Assembly (NCBI RefSeq): GCF_025165815.1
Contig: NZ_JAFFZE010000020.1
Span: 1 to 64,000 of the forward strand
Reading direction: 5' to 3'
DNA from: Actinophytocola gossypii
GTDB taxonomy: Bacteria > Actinomycetota > Actinomycetes > Mycobacteriales > Pseudonocardiaceae
DNA length: 64,000 nucleotides
Shown: positions 9,498 through 18,089 of the stretch, piece by piece
How positions within the stretch are numbered: the first letter of the stretch is position 1
Layout: each line of letters begins with the position of its first letter
Translations under genes and position numbers: made by a program
The notes under the pieces: generated by a model
What the model saw: the letters and a program-made list of their open reading frames with translations, nothing else
Told to the model about the DNA's origin: nothing
The model's database searches: none

Positions 9498-10301
9498 CTA
9501 AGGCAGCCAGCCGAGGTGATCGCGCAACAACGCGTACCCCACGAAGGCGACCACGTCGATCAGCGTGTGGGCGACCACCAGCGGCCAGAGCCGGTTGGTG
9601 CGCTGCCAGTACCGCCCGTACACCAGGCCCATCACGACGTTCCCCAGGAACCCGCCGAACCCCTGGTACAGGTGGTAGGACCCCCGAACCACGGCCGCGA
9701 GGACGAGCGAGGCGTTCTCACCGAACCCCAACTGCCGCAACCGCGTGAGCACGTACCCGACGACGAGCACCTCCTCCGCCCACGCGTTCGCGGCCGCGGC
9801 GATCGTCAGCACGATCGGCCGCCACCAGCTGTCGTCCAACGTCGACGGCAGCACGGTGAGGTTCGCCCCCACCGCCCTGGCGAGGAAGTAGAACCCGAGC
9901 CCGGGCACCCCGATCAACGCGGCGAGCCCCGCACCGGCGAGCACGTCCTTCCCCCGACGCTCCCGGTCCAGCCCGATCTCCCGCAGCCGGATCCCGGTCC
10001 GCCACAGCAGGTAGACCCCGAGCGCACCCCAGGCGAACAGCTGGGCGGCCCCCAGCAGCTGCCGCAACAGGTCCAGCAGCCCCAGCTCCGCCTGCGGCAC
10101 GTTGATCGCGACCCGTTGCTCGCTCAGCGGCTCCGGCCGCAACAGCGAGTCGAGCAGCGACAGCAGGCTCCGCAGCCCCGCGAGCCCGAGCGTCACGGTG
10201 AACACGATCACCAGCTCGACGACGATCGCCCGCCGCTCACGCGGATCGGCGACCGGTGTCGTCGGCCGCACGGGTGCCAGCCAGGCTCGCAACGTGTTCA
10301 C
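9498..10301 (-). CDS. CPBP-family intramembrane glutamic/metallo protease
   Basis: About 267 aa, multi-pass membrane protein. The CPBP (CAAX protease/bacteriocin-processing, Abi) motifs are present in order: AWAEEVLVVGY (EExxxR/GY type), YHLYQG and HTLIDVVAF. These residues form the active site within the membrane. Substrates of bacterial CPBP proteins are mostly unknown; roles in bacteriocin self-immunity and prenyl-protein processing are known. The start is taken as GTG 10301, 7 nt after a TAGCGT element; an in-frame GTG three codons upstream (10310) overlaps that element and is less likely. Confidence 0.82.
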   Translation of the reverse strand: MNTLRAWLAPVRPTTPVADPRERRAIVVELVIVFTVTLGLAGLRSLLSLLDSLLRPEPLSEQRVAINVPQAELGLLDLLRQLLGAAQLFAWGALGVYLLWRTGIRLREIGLDRERRGKDVLAGAGLAALIGVPGLGFYFLARAVGANLTVLPSTLDDSWWRPIVLTIAAAANAWAEEVLVVGYVLTRLRQLGFGENASLVLAAVVRGSYHLYQGFGGFLGNVVMGLVYGRYWQRTNRLWPLVVAHTLIDVVAFVGYALLRDHLGWLP

Positions 10302-10324
10302 CGGCCGCACGCTACCGGGCGTCG

Positions 10325-10330
10325 TAGAGT
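10325..10330 (+). promoter_or_regulatory. Leaderless -10 element of the PPOX-family gene
   Basis: TAGAGT lies exactly 6 nt upstream of the GTG at 10337, with no Shine-Dalgarno. Confidence 0.5.
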
Positions 10331-10336
10331 GGTCGG

Positions 10337-10795
10337 GTGCCGAGAATCGCCACCACCGACCGGGTGGACCGCCCCGCCATGGAGGACTTCGTCCGCCCCC
10401 GCCACCACGCCGTCCTGACCACCACCCGCGCCGACGGCACCCCCCAGCTGTCCCCGGTGACGTGCGGCCTGGACACCGAGGGTCGCCTGGTCGTCGCGAC
10501 CTACCCGCAGCGCGCCAAGACCCGCAACGTCCGCCGTACCCCCACCGTCTCGGCCCTGATCCTCTCCGACGACTTCGACGGCGCCTGGGTCCAGCTGGAC
10601 GGCACCGCCGAGGTCGTCGACCTCCCCGACGCCGTGGAACCCCTGGTCGACTACTTCCGCGTCATCTCCGGCGAACACCCCGACTGGGACGAGTACCGCG
10701 AGGCCATGCGCCGCCAGGGCAAGTGCCTGATCCGCGTCACCATCACCCGCTGGGGCCCCATCGCCACCGGCGGCTTCCCACCCGAGCTGGCCTGA
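10337..10795 (+). CDS. PPOX-class flavin/F420-dependent oxidoreductase
   Basis: 152 aa, the size of single-domain split-barrel proteins of the pyridoxamine-5'-phosphate-oxidase-like group. Typical segments are visible: HHAVLTTTRADGTPQLSPV near the N-terminus, YPQRAKTRNVRRTP in the middle and the closing RVTITRWGPIATGG. In actinobacteria this subgroup usually binds F420 rather than FMN. It likely reduces an unsaturated small molecule; substrate unknown. Monocistronic between divergent and convergent neighbours. Confidence 0.8.
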   Translation: MPRIATTDRVDRPAMEDFVRPRHHAVLTTTRADGTPQLSPVTCGLDTEGRLVVATYPQRAKTRNVRRTPTVSALILSDDFDGAWVQLDGTAEVVDLPDAVEPLVDYFRVISGEHPDWDEYREAMRRQGKCLIRVTITRWGPIATGGFPPELA

Positions 10796-11536
10796 TCAGG
10801 GCTGCCCGCCCGGGGTCGCGGCGAGGAACGGGCAGCCGACCATCCGGCGCAGTTCGACGGACAGCTCCCGCTGGGTCGTGATCGGGCGTTCGAACGCCAG
10901 GCGCACGTCGTGGTCGCCGTCGATCAGTTCCACGCGGAGGCGCAGGCCGAGGCGGTCCAGGCCGAGCGGTCGCAGGTCACCGCCGCGCAGGTCCGCTGGC
11001 AGGTGGCGGCGCAGGGTGTGCAGCACGTCGGTGTGCGACAGCTCCAGGTGCCGCAGCCAGCCCGCCTCCTGGTGGCAGAACGGGTCCGGCTCCGCCTCGG
11101 CGAACGCGGCCGGGGTCAGCGGGTGGGTGCCGTCCGGGTCGGCCACCACCATGGACAGCGGCTCCATCGTCAGCATCGTCGCGCCGTGGCCCAGGTCCAG
11201 CAGCCGCGGGTCGGGCTTCTCGGCGGCCAGTTCGACGGCCCTGGCCCGCGCGTCCGGCTCGGGCAGCGCCGCCAGCCGGCCGGTGATCCACAGCAGCCCG
11301 CGGGCCGGCTCGCGCAGTGGCACCGGGGCCAGGTCGACCAGCTCGACCACGGTCACCTCGCCGGCCAGCGGGTGCCCGTCGGGCAGCAGGACCGTCACCG
11401 TCGCGTCCGCGTGCACGTGGTGCAGCAGCGGCGCGACCCGCTCCTGTTGTCCGGGCGGCAACAGGGTCGCGGGTCCGCGCGCGGCGATGGTCCTGGCGCG
11501 CTCGTCGGCGCCGGGGATCGGCGGTCGGTCCGTCAC
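10796..11536 (-). CDS. DUF2470 domain protein, probable heme/iron-related
   Basis: 246 aa. The N-terminal part (ERARTIAARGPATLL... ) resembles the split-barrel half of HugZ-like heme-utilisation proteins, and the C-terminal 80 residues (ELSHTDVLHTLRRHLP..., LGLRLRVELIDGDHDVRLAF) match DUF2470, which in such proteins helps bind heme. An iron box is placed directly before the GTG start at 11536 and overlaps the -10 element, so the gene should be repressed when iron is plentiful. This agrees with a role in iron acquisition from heme or in siderophore handling. The iron link is from sequence; the precise reaction is inference. Confidence 0.75.
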   Translation of the reverse strand: MTDRPPIPGADERARTIAARGPATLLPPGQQERVAPLLHHVHADATVTVLLPDGHPLAGEVTVVELVDLAPVPLREPARGLLWITGRLAALPEPDARARAVELAAEKPDPRLLDLGHGATMLTMEPLSMVVADPDGTHPLTPAAFAEAEPDPFCHQEAGWLRHLELSHTDVLHTLRRHLPADLRGGDLRPLGLDRLGLRLRVELIDGDHDVRLAFERPITTQRELSVELRRMVGCPFLAATPGGQP

Positions 11537-11555
11537 GTCACTTAGGCTAACCTAA
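11537..11555. promoter_or_regulatory. Iron box overlapping a leaderless promoter
   Basis: The core TTAGGCTAACCTAA (11542-11555) is a near-perfect DtxR/IdeR half-site pair. Read on the minus strand it includes TAGCCT (11549-11544), the probable -10 element, 7 nt before the GTG at 11536. Binding would block RNA polymerase. Confidence 0.75.
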
Positions 11556-11561
11556 GTTCGG

Positions 11562-13898
11562 TCAACAGGTGAAGAGGCACAGCTGGTAGTTCGCCCGGTA
11601 CGTGGTCGCGGCCGACGGCGCCACGATGTTGTGACTGCGCGCCCCGCCGTCCGACCAGTTCGCGAACCGGAACCGCAGCCCCAGCAACAGCCGCTGCGGG
11701 GTCGGCGCCACGATCGAGTTGTTCGACCCCACGATCAGCGTCCTGGTGAACGGCGCCGTGCCGGTCACCGTACCCACCGTCAGCTCCGCGCCGCTTGGAC
11801 TCGACGTGAACGTCAGCTCCACCGTCCTCGGGTCCAGGCGCACGGTCGCCGAACCCGTGTTGCCGTCCGAGTCGGTCGCGGTCAGCGTCAGGTCCAGGTA
11901 CGACGGGTACTCGTGGTCGGGCGCCACGAAGCTGCCGGACGCCACCCCGTCGAAGGACTGCACGTCGTGCTCGTGGCAGTTCGTCGGCGACGTGCAGTGC
12001 TGCAGCGTCAGCTGCCAGTGCAGCGCCGAGGCCGGCAGGTCGCCGTCCTGCGCGTCGCCCGCCCGGCCGGAGAACGGCACGGTCTGGCCGACGGCCCACC
12101 GCAGCGCCGTGGTCGGGTCGTCGATCGTGACCACCGGGTCCTGGCTCGGCGGGTCGCCGACGGTGATCCGCACCGTGTCGGTGTCGCTCAGCCCGTCCTC
12201 GTCGGTCACCCGCAGGCTCACGTCGACGGCCTGCTGGCTGACGTACGTCCACTGCGGCTGCGGCGACGTCGAGTCGTCGTGGGCGCCGTCGCCGTCGAGG
12301 TCCCAGGCGTAGGTCAGGGTGTCGCCGGCGTCCGGGTCCGACGAGCCGAGGCCGTTGAAGGTCACCGCGAGCGGCGCTGCGCCGGAGGTCGGGTCGGCCG
12401 TGGCGACGGCGGTCGGGGCGCGGTTCGAGCCGGTCGGGTAGCTCACCCGGCGCAGCTCGCCCGCGCCGAGCGCGATGTAGTACAGGTCGCCGCCCGGGCC
12501 GGTCAGCACCTGTACCGGGATGTTCACGCCGGTCACGAACGGCACGATCCGGTTCGGGTCGGGCAGCCCGTTCGCGCCGGTCTGCATGGCCCAGATGCAG
12601 CCGCGGGAGCTGTCGGAGAAGAACAGCGCGCCGTCGTACGCGGACGGGTAGCCGCTGTCGGTCTCGAACGCGATGCCGCTGATGGACGAGCCGCCGGTCG
12701 GGCAGCCGTCGCCGGGCACCACCCGGTCGGCGTGCCGGTAGGCGTGGTACGGCGCGGTCTGCCCGCCGCCCGCGTACAGCGACTCGCACAGGGCGAGGTT
12801 CGGGCCGTCGTAGCCGGACTGCCGCCCGGTGCCCTCGAAGCACGGCCAGCCGAAGTTCTCCGCCACGCCGTCGGTGGCGTCCGGGATCCGGTTGATCTCC
12901 TCCCACACGTTCCACCCGACGTCGCCGGCCCAGATCTCGTCGGTGCCGGGGCGGAACGCGAACCGGAACTGGTTGCGCATGCCGTAGGCGACCACCCGGC
13001 GCGCGTTCGGGTCGGGGTGGCCGGCGAACGGGTTGCCGGGCATCGCGGCGCCGGTGTCCGGGTCGATCCGGCTGATCGTGCCGTCCAGCGAGACCGGCTC
13101 GCCGGCCGGGCGGCGGACCGACTGCGACCGCAGCGCGCCACCCCTGGCGTCCGGCGGCGACAGGTTCACCCCGGCCGGGCTCGGCGGGTCGGCGCACGGG
13201 TTGCCGCGCTGGCCCCAGTCGGCGAAGTTGAAGCTGGCGCCGTCGCCGCCGCCGACGTAGAGGGCGCCGTCCGGGCCGAACGCCACGGTGCCGATCGAGT
13301 GGCTCGGGTACTGCTGGCACCAGTCGGTGAGCAGCACCTGCTCGCCGCCGGTGGCCACGCCGTTCGCGCCGATCGTCAGCCGGGACAGTCTGCCGGTGAC
13401 CACGCAGCCGTCCTCGGTCGCGCCGGGCGGGCTCGGGCACTGGTCACCCCAGCGGGGCGCGGTGCCGCCCGGCATGGCGTCGTGGGTGTAGAGCACGTAC
13501 AGGTACGGCCGGGTGGGGTACTGCGGGTCGACGGCCAGGCCGAGCAGGCCGCGGTCCCAGAAGTCCTGCACCTGGGGCCGCAGGTCGGCGGTGACCGCCG
13601 CGGTGGTGTCCGCGATCGAGTCGAACGTCTTGACCAAGCCGCGCTTCTCGGTGACGAACAGCCTGCCGTCGGGCGCGAACGCCGCGTTGGTCGGGTTGGA
13701 CAGGCCGCTGATCACGACGGTGTCGGTGAACCCGGGTGGGACCGCGGCGACCGCGGTGGTGGTGGACACCGCGGTGGTGACGAAGCCCGCGGCCAGGCAG
13801 ACCGCGAGTGGCCCGGCCAGGCGGGCACGAAGTAACGGACGACGCAACGGACGACCCCTATCCAGACTGCCCCGACCGGGTGAACTTGTCCGGAGCAT
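11562..13898 (-). CDS. Secreted PQQ-type glucose/sorbosone dehydrogenase with PKD domain
   Basis: 778 aa. A long N-terminus with a signal segment (residues about 28-50, ending AVAA) precedes a six-bladed beta-propeller of the GSDH type (about 55-480; GLLGLAVDPQYP, GGGDGASFNFADWGQRGNPCADP, GMRNQFRFAFRPG). A PKD domain follows (about 495-590; SSDPDAGDTLTYAWDLDGDG) and then a further beta region ending in a CLFTC tail. Soluble GSDH family members oxidise sugars with PQQ and Ca2+. PKD modules usually mediate carbohydrate or protein contact. Likely an extracellular sugar or glycan-binding oxidoreductase; monocistronic. Confidence 0.87.
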   Translation of the reverse strand: MLRTSSPGRGSLDRGRPLRRPLLRARLAGPLAVCLAAGFVTTAVSTTTAVAAVPPGFTDTVVISGLSNPTNAAFAPDGRLFVTEKRGLVKTFDSIADTTAAVTADLRPQVQDFWDRGLLGLAVDPQYPTRPYLYVLYTHDAMPGGTAPRWGDQCPSPPGATEDGCVVTGRLSRLTIGANGVATGGEQVLLTDWCQQYPSHSIGTVAFGPDGALYVGGGDGASFNFADWGQRGNPCADPPSPAGVNLSPPDARGGALRSQSVRRPAGEPVSLDGTISRIDPDTGAAMPGNPFAGHPDPNARRVVAYGMRNQFRFAFRPGTDEIWAGDVGWNVWEEINRIPDATDGVAENFGWPCFEGTGRQSGYDGPNLALCESLYAGGGQTAPYHAYRHADRVVPGDGCPTGGSSISGIAFETDSGYPSAYDGALFFSDSSRGCIWAMQTGANGLPDPNRIVPFVTGVNIPVQVLTGPGGDLYYIALGAGELRRVSYPTGSNRAPTAVATADPTSGAAPLAVTFNGLGSSDPDAGDTLTYAWDLDGDGAHDDSTSPQPQWTYVSQQAVDVSLRVTDEDGLSDTDTVRITVGDPPSQDPVVTIDDPTTALRWAVGQTVPFSGRAGDAQDGDLPASALHWQLTLQHCTSPTNCHEHDVQSFDGVASGSFVAPDHEYPSYLDLTLTATDSDGNTGSATVRLDPRTVELTFTSSPSGAELTVGTVTGTAPFTRTLIVGSNNSIVAPTPQRLLLGLRFRFANWSDGGARSHNIVAPSAATTYRANYQLCLFTC

Positions 13899-13959
13899 CG
13901 GTGCGGGCTAGCCGCCTGTTATCACTGGATCGGGTCGAAACATGACAATCGCGTGGATC

Positions 13960-15132
13960 TCACCCGTTCGGGCCGCGACCGGACCAGGACCAGGCGTACC
14001 CGGGGTCCTCGCAGTCGGCGGCGGCCTCGCCGAGGTCGAGCGGGCGGAACGTGTCGACCATGACCGCGGTCTCGTCGAACCGCTCCGCGCCGAGCGACGC
14101 CTCCGCCGCGCCCGGCTGCGGGCCGTGGGTGAACCCGGACGGGTGCAGCGACAGCGAGCCGAGCCCGATGCCGGAGCCCTTGCGTGCCTCGTAGTCCCCG
14201 CCGACGTAGAACATCAGCTCGTCGGAGTCGACGTTGGCGTGGTTGTAGGGCACCGGGACCGCGAGCGGGTGGTAGTCGACCTTGCGCGGGCAGAACGAAC
14301 AGACGACGAAGTTCGGGCCCTCGAACGTCTGGTGCACCGGCGGCGGCTGGTGCACCCGGCCGGTGATCGGCTCGAAGTCGCGGATGTTGAACACCCACGG
14401 GTACAGGCAGCCGTCCCAGCCGACCACGTCGAACGGGTGGTTGGCGTAGGTCATCCTGGTCAGCCCGGCGCGGTGCCGGACCAGTACGGGCACGTCCGTG
14501 CCGTCGGCCAGCAGCGGCTCGCCGGGCCCGCGCAGGTCGCGCTCGCAGTAGGGGGAGTGCTCGAGGAACTGGCCCTTGGCCGACAGGTACCGCTTCGGCG
14601 GGCCGATGTGCCCGGTGGCCTCCAGGACGTAGAGCCGCGTCTCGCCGTGCGGGAGCACCCGGTAGGTCGTCGACGTCGGGACCACCACGTAGTCACCCTC
14701 GGCGACGTCGAGGGTGCCGTACACCGTCTCGACGGTCGCCGAACCGGTCTGCACGTACAGCAGCTCGTCACCGGCGGCGTTGCGGTACAGCGGGCTCGGC
14801 GCGGTCGCCACCGCGAACGCGATGGTCACGTCGTTGTTGCCGAACAGCGTGCGCCGCCCGGTCACCGCGTCGGCGTCGCCGTTCGCCTTGAGGTCCTGGC
14901 TGCGGAAGTGCCTCGGTTTGAGCGGGTGGTTCGGCGTGAGGGGGCCGCGATGGTCCGGCACGACCTCGGCGTTCACGATCGCGGTCGGCAGATGGCGGTG
15001 GTAGAGCAGGGCCGAGTCGGAGGAGAAACCCTCCACGCCCATCAGCTCCTCGGCGTAGAGCCCACCCTCCGGGGAGCGGAACTGCGTGTGCCGCTTTCGG
15101 GGGATCTCTCCGACGCTGCGGTAGTAAGGCAT
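13960..15132 (-). CDS. hmgA: Homogentisate 1,2-dioxygenase
   Basis: 390 aa from ATG 15132, chosen for its GGAGGGG ribosome site 4 nt upstream. A bicupin non-heme Fe(II) enzyme that opens the homogentisate ring to 4-maleylacetoacetate in tyrosine/phenylalanine breakdown. Iron-site and signature segments are visible: FEGPNFVVCSFCPRKVDYHP, NHANVDSDELMFYVGGDYEAR (the His/Glu ligands) and LHPSGFTHGPQPG. It is shorter than the usual 430-440 aa proteobacterial form, as is common in actinobacteria. It is divergent from the unknown gene and fahA, with 59 bp between. Confidence 0.92.
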   Translation of the reverse strand: MPYYRSVGEIPRKRHTQFRSPEGGLYAEELMGVEGFSSDSALLYHRHLPTAIVNAEVVPDHRGPLTPNHPLKPRHFRSQDLKANGDADAVTGRRTLFGNNDVTIAFAVATAPSPLYRNAAGDELLYVQTGSATVETVYGTLDVAEGDYVVVPTSTTYRVLPHGETRLYVLEATGHIGPPKRYLSAKGQFLEHSPYCERDLRGPGEPLLADGTDVPVLVRHRAGLTRMTYANHPFDVVGWDGCLYPWVFNIRDFEPITGRVHQPPPVHQTFEGPNFVVCSFCPRKVDYHPLAVPVPYNHANVDSDELMFYVGGDYEARKGSGIGLGSLSLHPSGFTHGPQPGAAEASLGAERFDETAVMVDTFRPLDLGEAAADCEDPGYAWSWSGRGPNG

Positions 15133-15156
15133 CGCCCCTCCGAGTGTCCGCATGTC

Positions 15157-15170
15157 GAACGTCTTTGTTC
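15157..15170. promoter_or_regulatory. Candidate IclR operator between hmgA and the fahA operon
   Basis: GAAC-GTCTTT-GTTC is a short inverted repeat in the 59-bp divergent promoter, just upstream of the -10 of the gene at 15192. The IclR gene 2.2 kb downstream is the natural candidate to bind it. Weak evidence on its own. Confidence 0.35.
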
Positions 15171-15179
15171 AGTTGCCGA

Positions 15180-15185
15180 TACGCT
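15180..15185 (+). promoter_or_regulatory. Leaderless -10 element of the gene at 15192
   Basis: TACGCT followed by 6 nt and the GTG at 15192; no ribosome site. Confidence 0.5.
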
Positions 15186-15191
15186 ACTAGC

Positions 15192-16079
15192 GTGTCAGCC
15201 GTGTCAAGCGCCGCACCCGTGCCCCCGCAAGGTCAACGCGATGTTCCTCCCCTACTCGCGCGACTCGTCGACGACGCCGCTCTGTTCCCGCCGGGCAATG
15301 CCGCCATGCCCGAAGCCGTGCGGATGCACCTGGACGGGAGAACCAACGACCGGTCCGATCTGGTCGGGTTGTTCCTGTGCCCGGCGTCCCGGCTGCCGGA
15401 GCTGATCACCGACCTGATCAAGGTGAAGCCGCCGCGCCCGGTGGAGCTCTCGCTGGTCATCGACACCGGCCTGGGCGGGGTGCCCAAGGCGCTGTCCATC
15501 GTCGAGTCCCGCGCGGAGCTGCTGGCGCTGCGGATGGTGGAGATGCCCGCGCCGACCGACGTGGACGAGGTGTGGCTGGAGCGGGTGTCGGAGTTCGTGC
15601 CGGAGGACGTGATCCGGGTGATCGAGCCCCGGCGCGGCGGGGTTGGCTGGCTGGACGGCCTCCAGCGGGTGATCGAGCACGGCAGCTGGCCCAAGATCCG
15701 CTGTGGTGGGCTGTCCCAGGAGAACTTCCCGACCACCGGCGAGGTCGCCGACTTCCTGTCGGTGATCAGTGCCGGCAACGCGTCGTTCAAGGCCACCGCC
15801 GGCCTGCACAACGCCGTCCGGCACACCGACGACGGGACCGGGTTCACCCACCACGGGTTCCTGAACCTGCTGGTCGCGACCGCCCGGGTGAACGCAACCG
15901 GCGGCGTCGGCCCGGAGGTGCACGAGGCCCTGGAGTCCACCGACGGCAAGGCGCTGGCCGCCGAGGCCCAGGCCCTGACCGAGGACGAGCAGCTCGCGGT
16001 CCGCGCGATGTTCGCCTCCTACGGCTCCTGCTCGCTGACCGACCCGGTGACCGACCTCGAGGAACTCGGACTGCTGTGA
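15192..16079 (+). CDS. Conserved protein of unknown function in the homogentisate cluster
   Basis: 295 aa, soluble, no signal peptide or membrane segment. I recognise no named domain. Visible features are an N-terminal LLARLVDDAALFPPGNAAMPEA stretch, alternating beta/alpha pattern throughout (LSLVIDTGLGG, WPKIRCGGLSQENFPT, ASFKATAGLHNAVRHTDDGTGFTHHGFLNLLVATA) and a cluster of His residues (LHNAVRH, THHGF) that could be catalytic or metal-binding. The strand-helix rhythm would fit a TIM-like barrel. It is divergent from hmgA and precedes fahA, with an interspersed repeat between. No maiA (maleylacetoacetate isomerase) is in the cluster, so this protein could fill or support that step; this is inference. 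Confidence 0.7.
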   Translation: MSAVSSAAPVPPQGQRDVPPLLARLVDDAALFPPGNAAMPEAVRMHLDGRTNDRSDLVGLFLCPASRLPELITDLIKVKPPRPVELSLVIDTGLGGVPKALSIVESRAELLALRMVEMPAPTDVDEVWLERVSEFVPEDVIRVIEPRRGGVGWLDGLQRVIEHGSWPKIRCGGLSQENFPTTGEVADFLSVISAGNASFKATAGLHNAVRHTDDGTGFTHHGFLNLLVATARVNATGGVGPEVHEALESTDGKALAAEAQALTEDEQLAVRAMFASYGSCSLTDPVTDLEELGLL

Positions 16080-16187
16080 GCGAAGTGACGGAGCGTCCAC
16101 CGGCTGGACTGAGGAGCGCGCGCAGGCGCGCCAGCGCCGAGCACGTGACGAGGGAAGCCGGTGGGTAGCGGAGGAACGCAGCGAACC
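16080..16187. repeat. Interspersed repeat, copy 1
   Basis: A 54-bp core (16104-16157, from CTGGACTGAGGAGCGC to CGTGACGAGGGAAG) is identical to the complement of 22893-22946. Similarity extends imperfectly on both sides to about 105 bp, including TAGCGGA-GA and AGCGA segments. The core holds a short inverted repeat GCGCGC-AG-GCGCGC. It fills the gap between two co-directional genes and appears to supply the GGAGG ribosome site of fahA. Confidence 0.8.
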
Positions 16188-17390
16188 ATGAATTCAGCTA
16201 CCTGGATCGAGGACCCCGCCTTCACGCGGGACCGGCCGTTCGGGCCGCAGACGTTGCCGTACGGGGTCGTCGACGACGGCTCCGGGCCGCGGGTCGCGGT
16301 GCGGGTGGGGGACCACGCGCTGCCGTTGGCCTCGGTCGCCGGTGCGCTGGGGGAGCTGGCCGACCTGGTCACCGGTACCTCCCTGGACCCGCTGCTCGCC
16401 GCGAGCCGCGCGGAGTGGAGCGCGCTGCGGGCCCGGCTCACCGAGCTGGTCACCTCGGCCGACCGCCCGGCCGGCGCGGAGCTGGTGCCGCTCGCGGGGG
16501 TGCGCGCGCTGCTCCCGTTCACCGTCGCCGACTACGTGGACTTCTACTCCTCCCGGCACCACGCGGAGAACGTCGGCCGCATCATGCGCCCGGACTCCGA
16601 CCCGCTGCTGCCGAACTGGACCCACCTGCCGGTCGGCTACCACGGCCGCGCCGGCACGGTCGTCGTCTCCGGCACCGACGTGGTCCGCCCGCACGGCCAG
16701 CGCCGGGGCGACCCGCTGCCGAAGTTCGGGCCGTCGGGCCGGCTGGACATCGAGGCCGAGGTCGGCTTCGTCTGCGGCGGCCCGGTCACCGCCCGGGTGC
16801 CCACCTCGGACGTCGCCGAGCACGTGTTCGGCGTCGTGCTGGTCAACGACTGGTCCGCGCGCGACATCCAGGGCTGGGAGTACCAACCGCTCGGCCCGTT
16901 CCTCGGCAAGTCGTTCGCCACCTCGGTGTCGGCCTGGGTGACCCCGCTCGAAGCGCTGGCCGGCGCCCGCGTTCCGGTGCCCGACCCCGGGCACCCCCGG
17001 CTGCCGTACCTGGTCGAGGACCAGCCGTGGGGCCTGGACCTGCGGCTCGAGGTGACCTGGAACGGCACCGTCGTCACCCGGCCCCGGTTCGCCCACATGG
17101 CGTACTCGTGCGCCCAGCAGCTCGCGCACCTGACCGTCAACGGCGCCACCGTGCGCCCGGGCGACCTGTTCGCGTCCGGCACCGTGTCCGGGCCGGAGCG
17201 GGAACGGCTCGGCTGCTTCCTGGAGCTGTCCTGGGGCGGCCGCGAGCCGATCGCCCTGGCCGACGGCGTGACCCGCACGTTCCTGGAGGACGGCGACACC
17301 GTCGTCATCACCGCGACCGCCCCCGGGGCGGACGGCTCCGTCGTCGGCCTCGCCGAGGTCGCCGGCACCGTGCTCCCGGCGGACGAATAG
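16188..17390 (+). CDS. fahA: Fumarylacetoacetase
   Basis: 400 aa from ATG 16188 (GGAGG 13 nt upstream, inside the repeat). It splits fumarylacetoacetate into fumarate and acetoacetate, the last step of tyrosine catabolism. Family landmarks: an N-terminal SH3-like domain (about 1-120), then the FAH domain with DYVDFYSSRHHAENVG (catalytic His region), LPVGYHGRAGTVVVSG, LDIEAEVGFV and VLVNDWSARDIQGWEY with acidic metal ligands, and a Lys in LGKSFATSVSAWV. Length is typical. Forms a functional set with hmgA. Confidence 0.93.
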   Translation: MNSATWIEDPAFTRDRPFGPQTLPYGVVDDGSGPRVAVRVGDHALPLASVAGALGELADLVTGTSLDPLLAASRAEWSALRARLTELVTSADRPAGAELVPLAGVRALLPFTVADYVDFYSSRHHAENVGRIMRPDSDPLLPNWTHLPVGYHGRAGTVVVSGTDVVRPHGQRRGDPLPKFGPSGRLDIEAEVGFVCGGPVTARVPTSDVAEHVFGVVLVNDWSARDIQGWEYQPLGPFLGKSFATSVSAWVTPLEALAGARVPVPDPGHPRLPYLVEDQPWGLDLRLEVTWNGTVVTRPRFAHMAYSCAQQLAHLTVNGATVRPGDLFASGTVSGPERERLGCFLELSWGGREPIALADGVTRTFLEDGDTVVITATAPGADGSVVGLAEVAGTVLPADE

Positions 17391-17396
17391 CCGCTC

Positions 17397-18089
17397 GTGT
17401 CCAGACCCACCCGGCCGATCCCCTCCACCCCGCGCCCACCGGCAGCGGGGTCGTCCTCCCATGGCCGGGAGAGCTCGCTGACCCTCGACCGCGGCCTCGC
17501 GCTGCTCCAGGCCGTCGCCGACGCCGAGTCCGAGGCCCCGACGATCAGCGAGCTGGCCACGGCGATCGGCGCCAGCCGCGCGGCCGTGTACCGGCTGCTG
17601 GTGCCGCTGGCCGAGCGCGGCCTGGTCCGCCGGGACGGCTCGAAGGTCCGCCTAGGCCTTGGCCTGCTCCGGCTGGCCGCCCGGGTGACCCCGCAGCTGC
17701 GGCTGGCCGCGCTGCCCGCCCTGCGCGAGCTGGCCGAGGCCGTCGGCGCCACCGCCCACCTGACCGTGGCCGACGGCGACGAGGCCCAGGCCATCGCCGT
17801 GATCGAACCGTCCTGGACGACCTACCACGTCGCCTACCGCGTCGGCACCCGCCACTCGCTCGGCCGAGGCGCCGCCGGCAAGGCCATCGGCCTACGCGAC
17901 GAGCACCCCGGCTGGATCGCCACCACCGGCGAGCTCCAGGACGGCGCCTCCGGCATCGCCGCCCCCGTCCGCGGCGTTCCCGGCCTGCGCGCCAGTGTCG
18001 GCGTGGTCAGCTTCCACGCCCTGGACGGCGACGTCGTCGGCCCCCTCGTCCGCACCGCCGCCGTCGCGGTCGCCGACGCCCTCCGCTAG
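17397..18089 (+). CDS. IclR-family transcriptional regulator
   Basis: 230 aa, starting with GTG 7 bp after fahA. The winged helix-turn-helix (about 28-90; TISELATAIGASRAAVYRLLVPLAERGLV) is followed by an effector-binding domain with a GRGAAGKAI segment, as in IclR proteins, although this domain is about 20 residues shorter than usual. Proteobacterial homogentisate operons are repressed by an IclR protein (HmgR), so control of hmgA/fahA by homogentisate or a related acid is plausible. Confidence 0.83.
   Translation: MSRPTRPIPSTPRPPAAGSSSHGRESSLTLDRGLALLQAVADAESEAPTISELATAIGASRAAVYRLLVPLAERGLVRRDGSKVRLGLGLLRLAARVTPQLRLAALPALRELAEAVGATAHLTVADGDEAQAIAVIEPSWTTYHVAYRVGTRHSLGRGAAGKAIGLRDEHPGWIATTGELQDGASGIAAPVRGVPGLRASVGVVSFHALDGDVVGPLVRTAAVAVADALR

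Noticed and set aside
6509-9748. 1079-codon open frame on the plus strand opposite ligD
   Set aside because: Low-complexity Arg/Gln/His/Val translation without domains; ligD on the other strand is clearly real.
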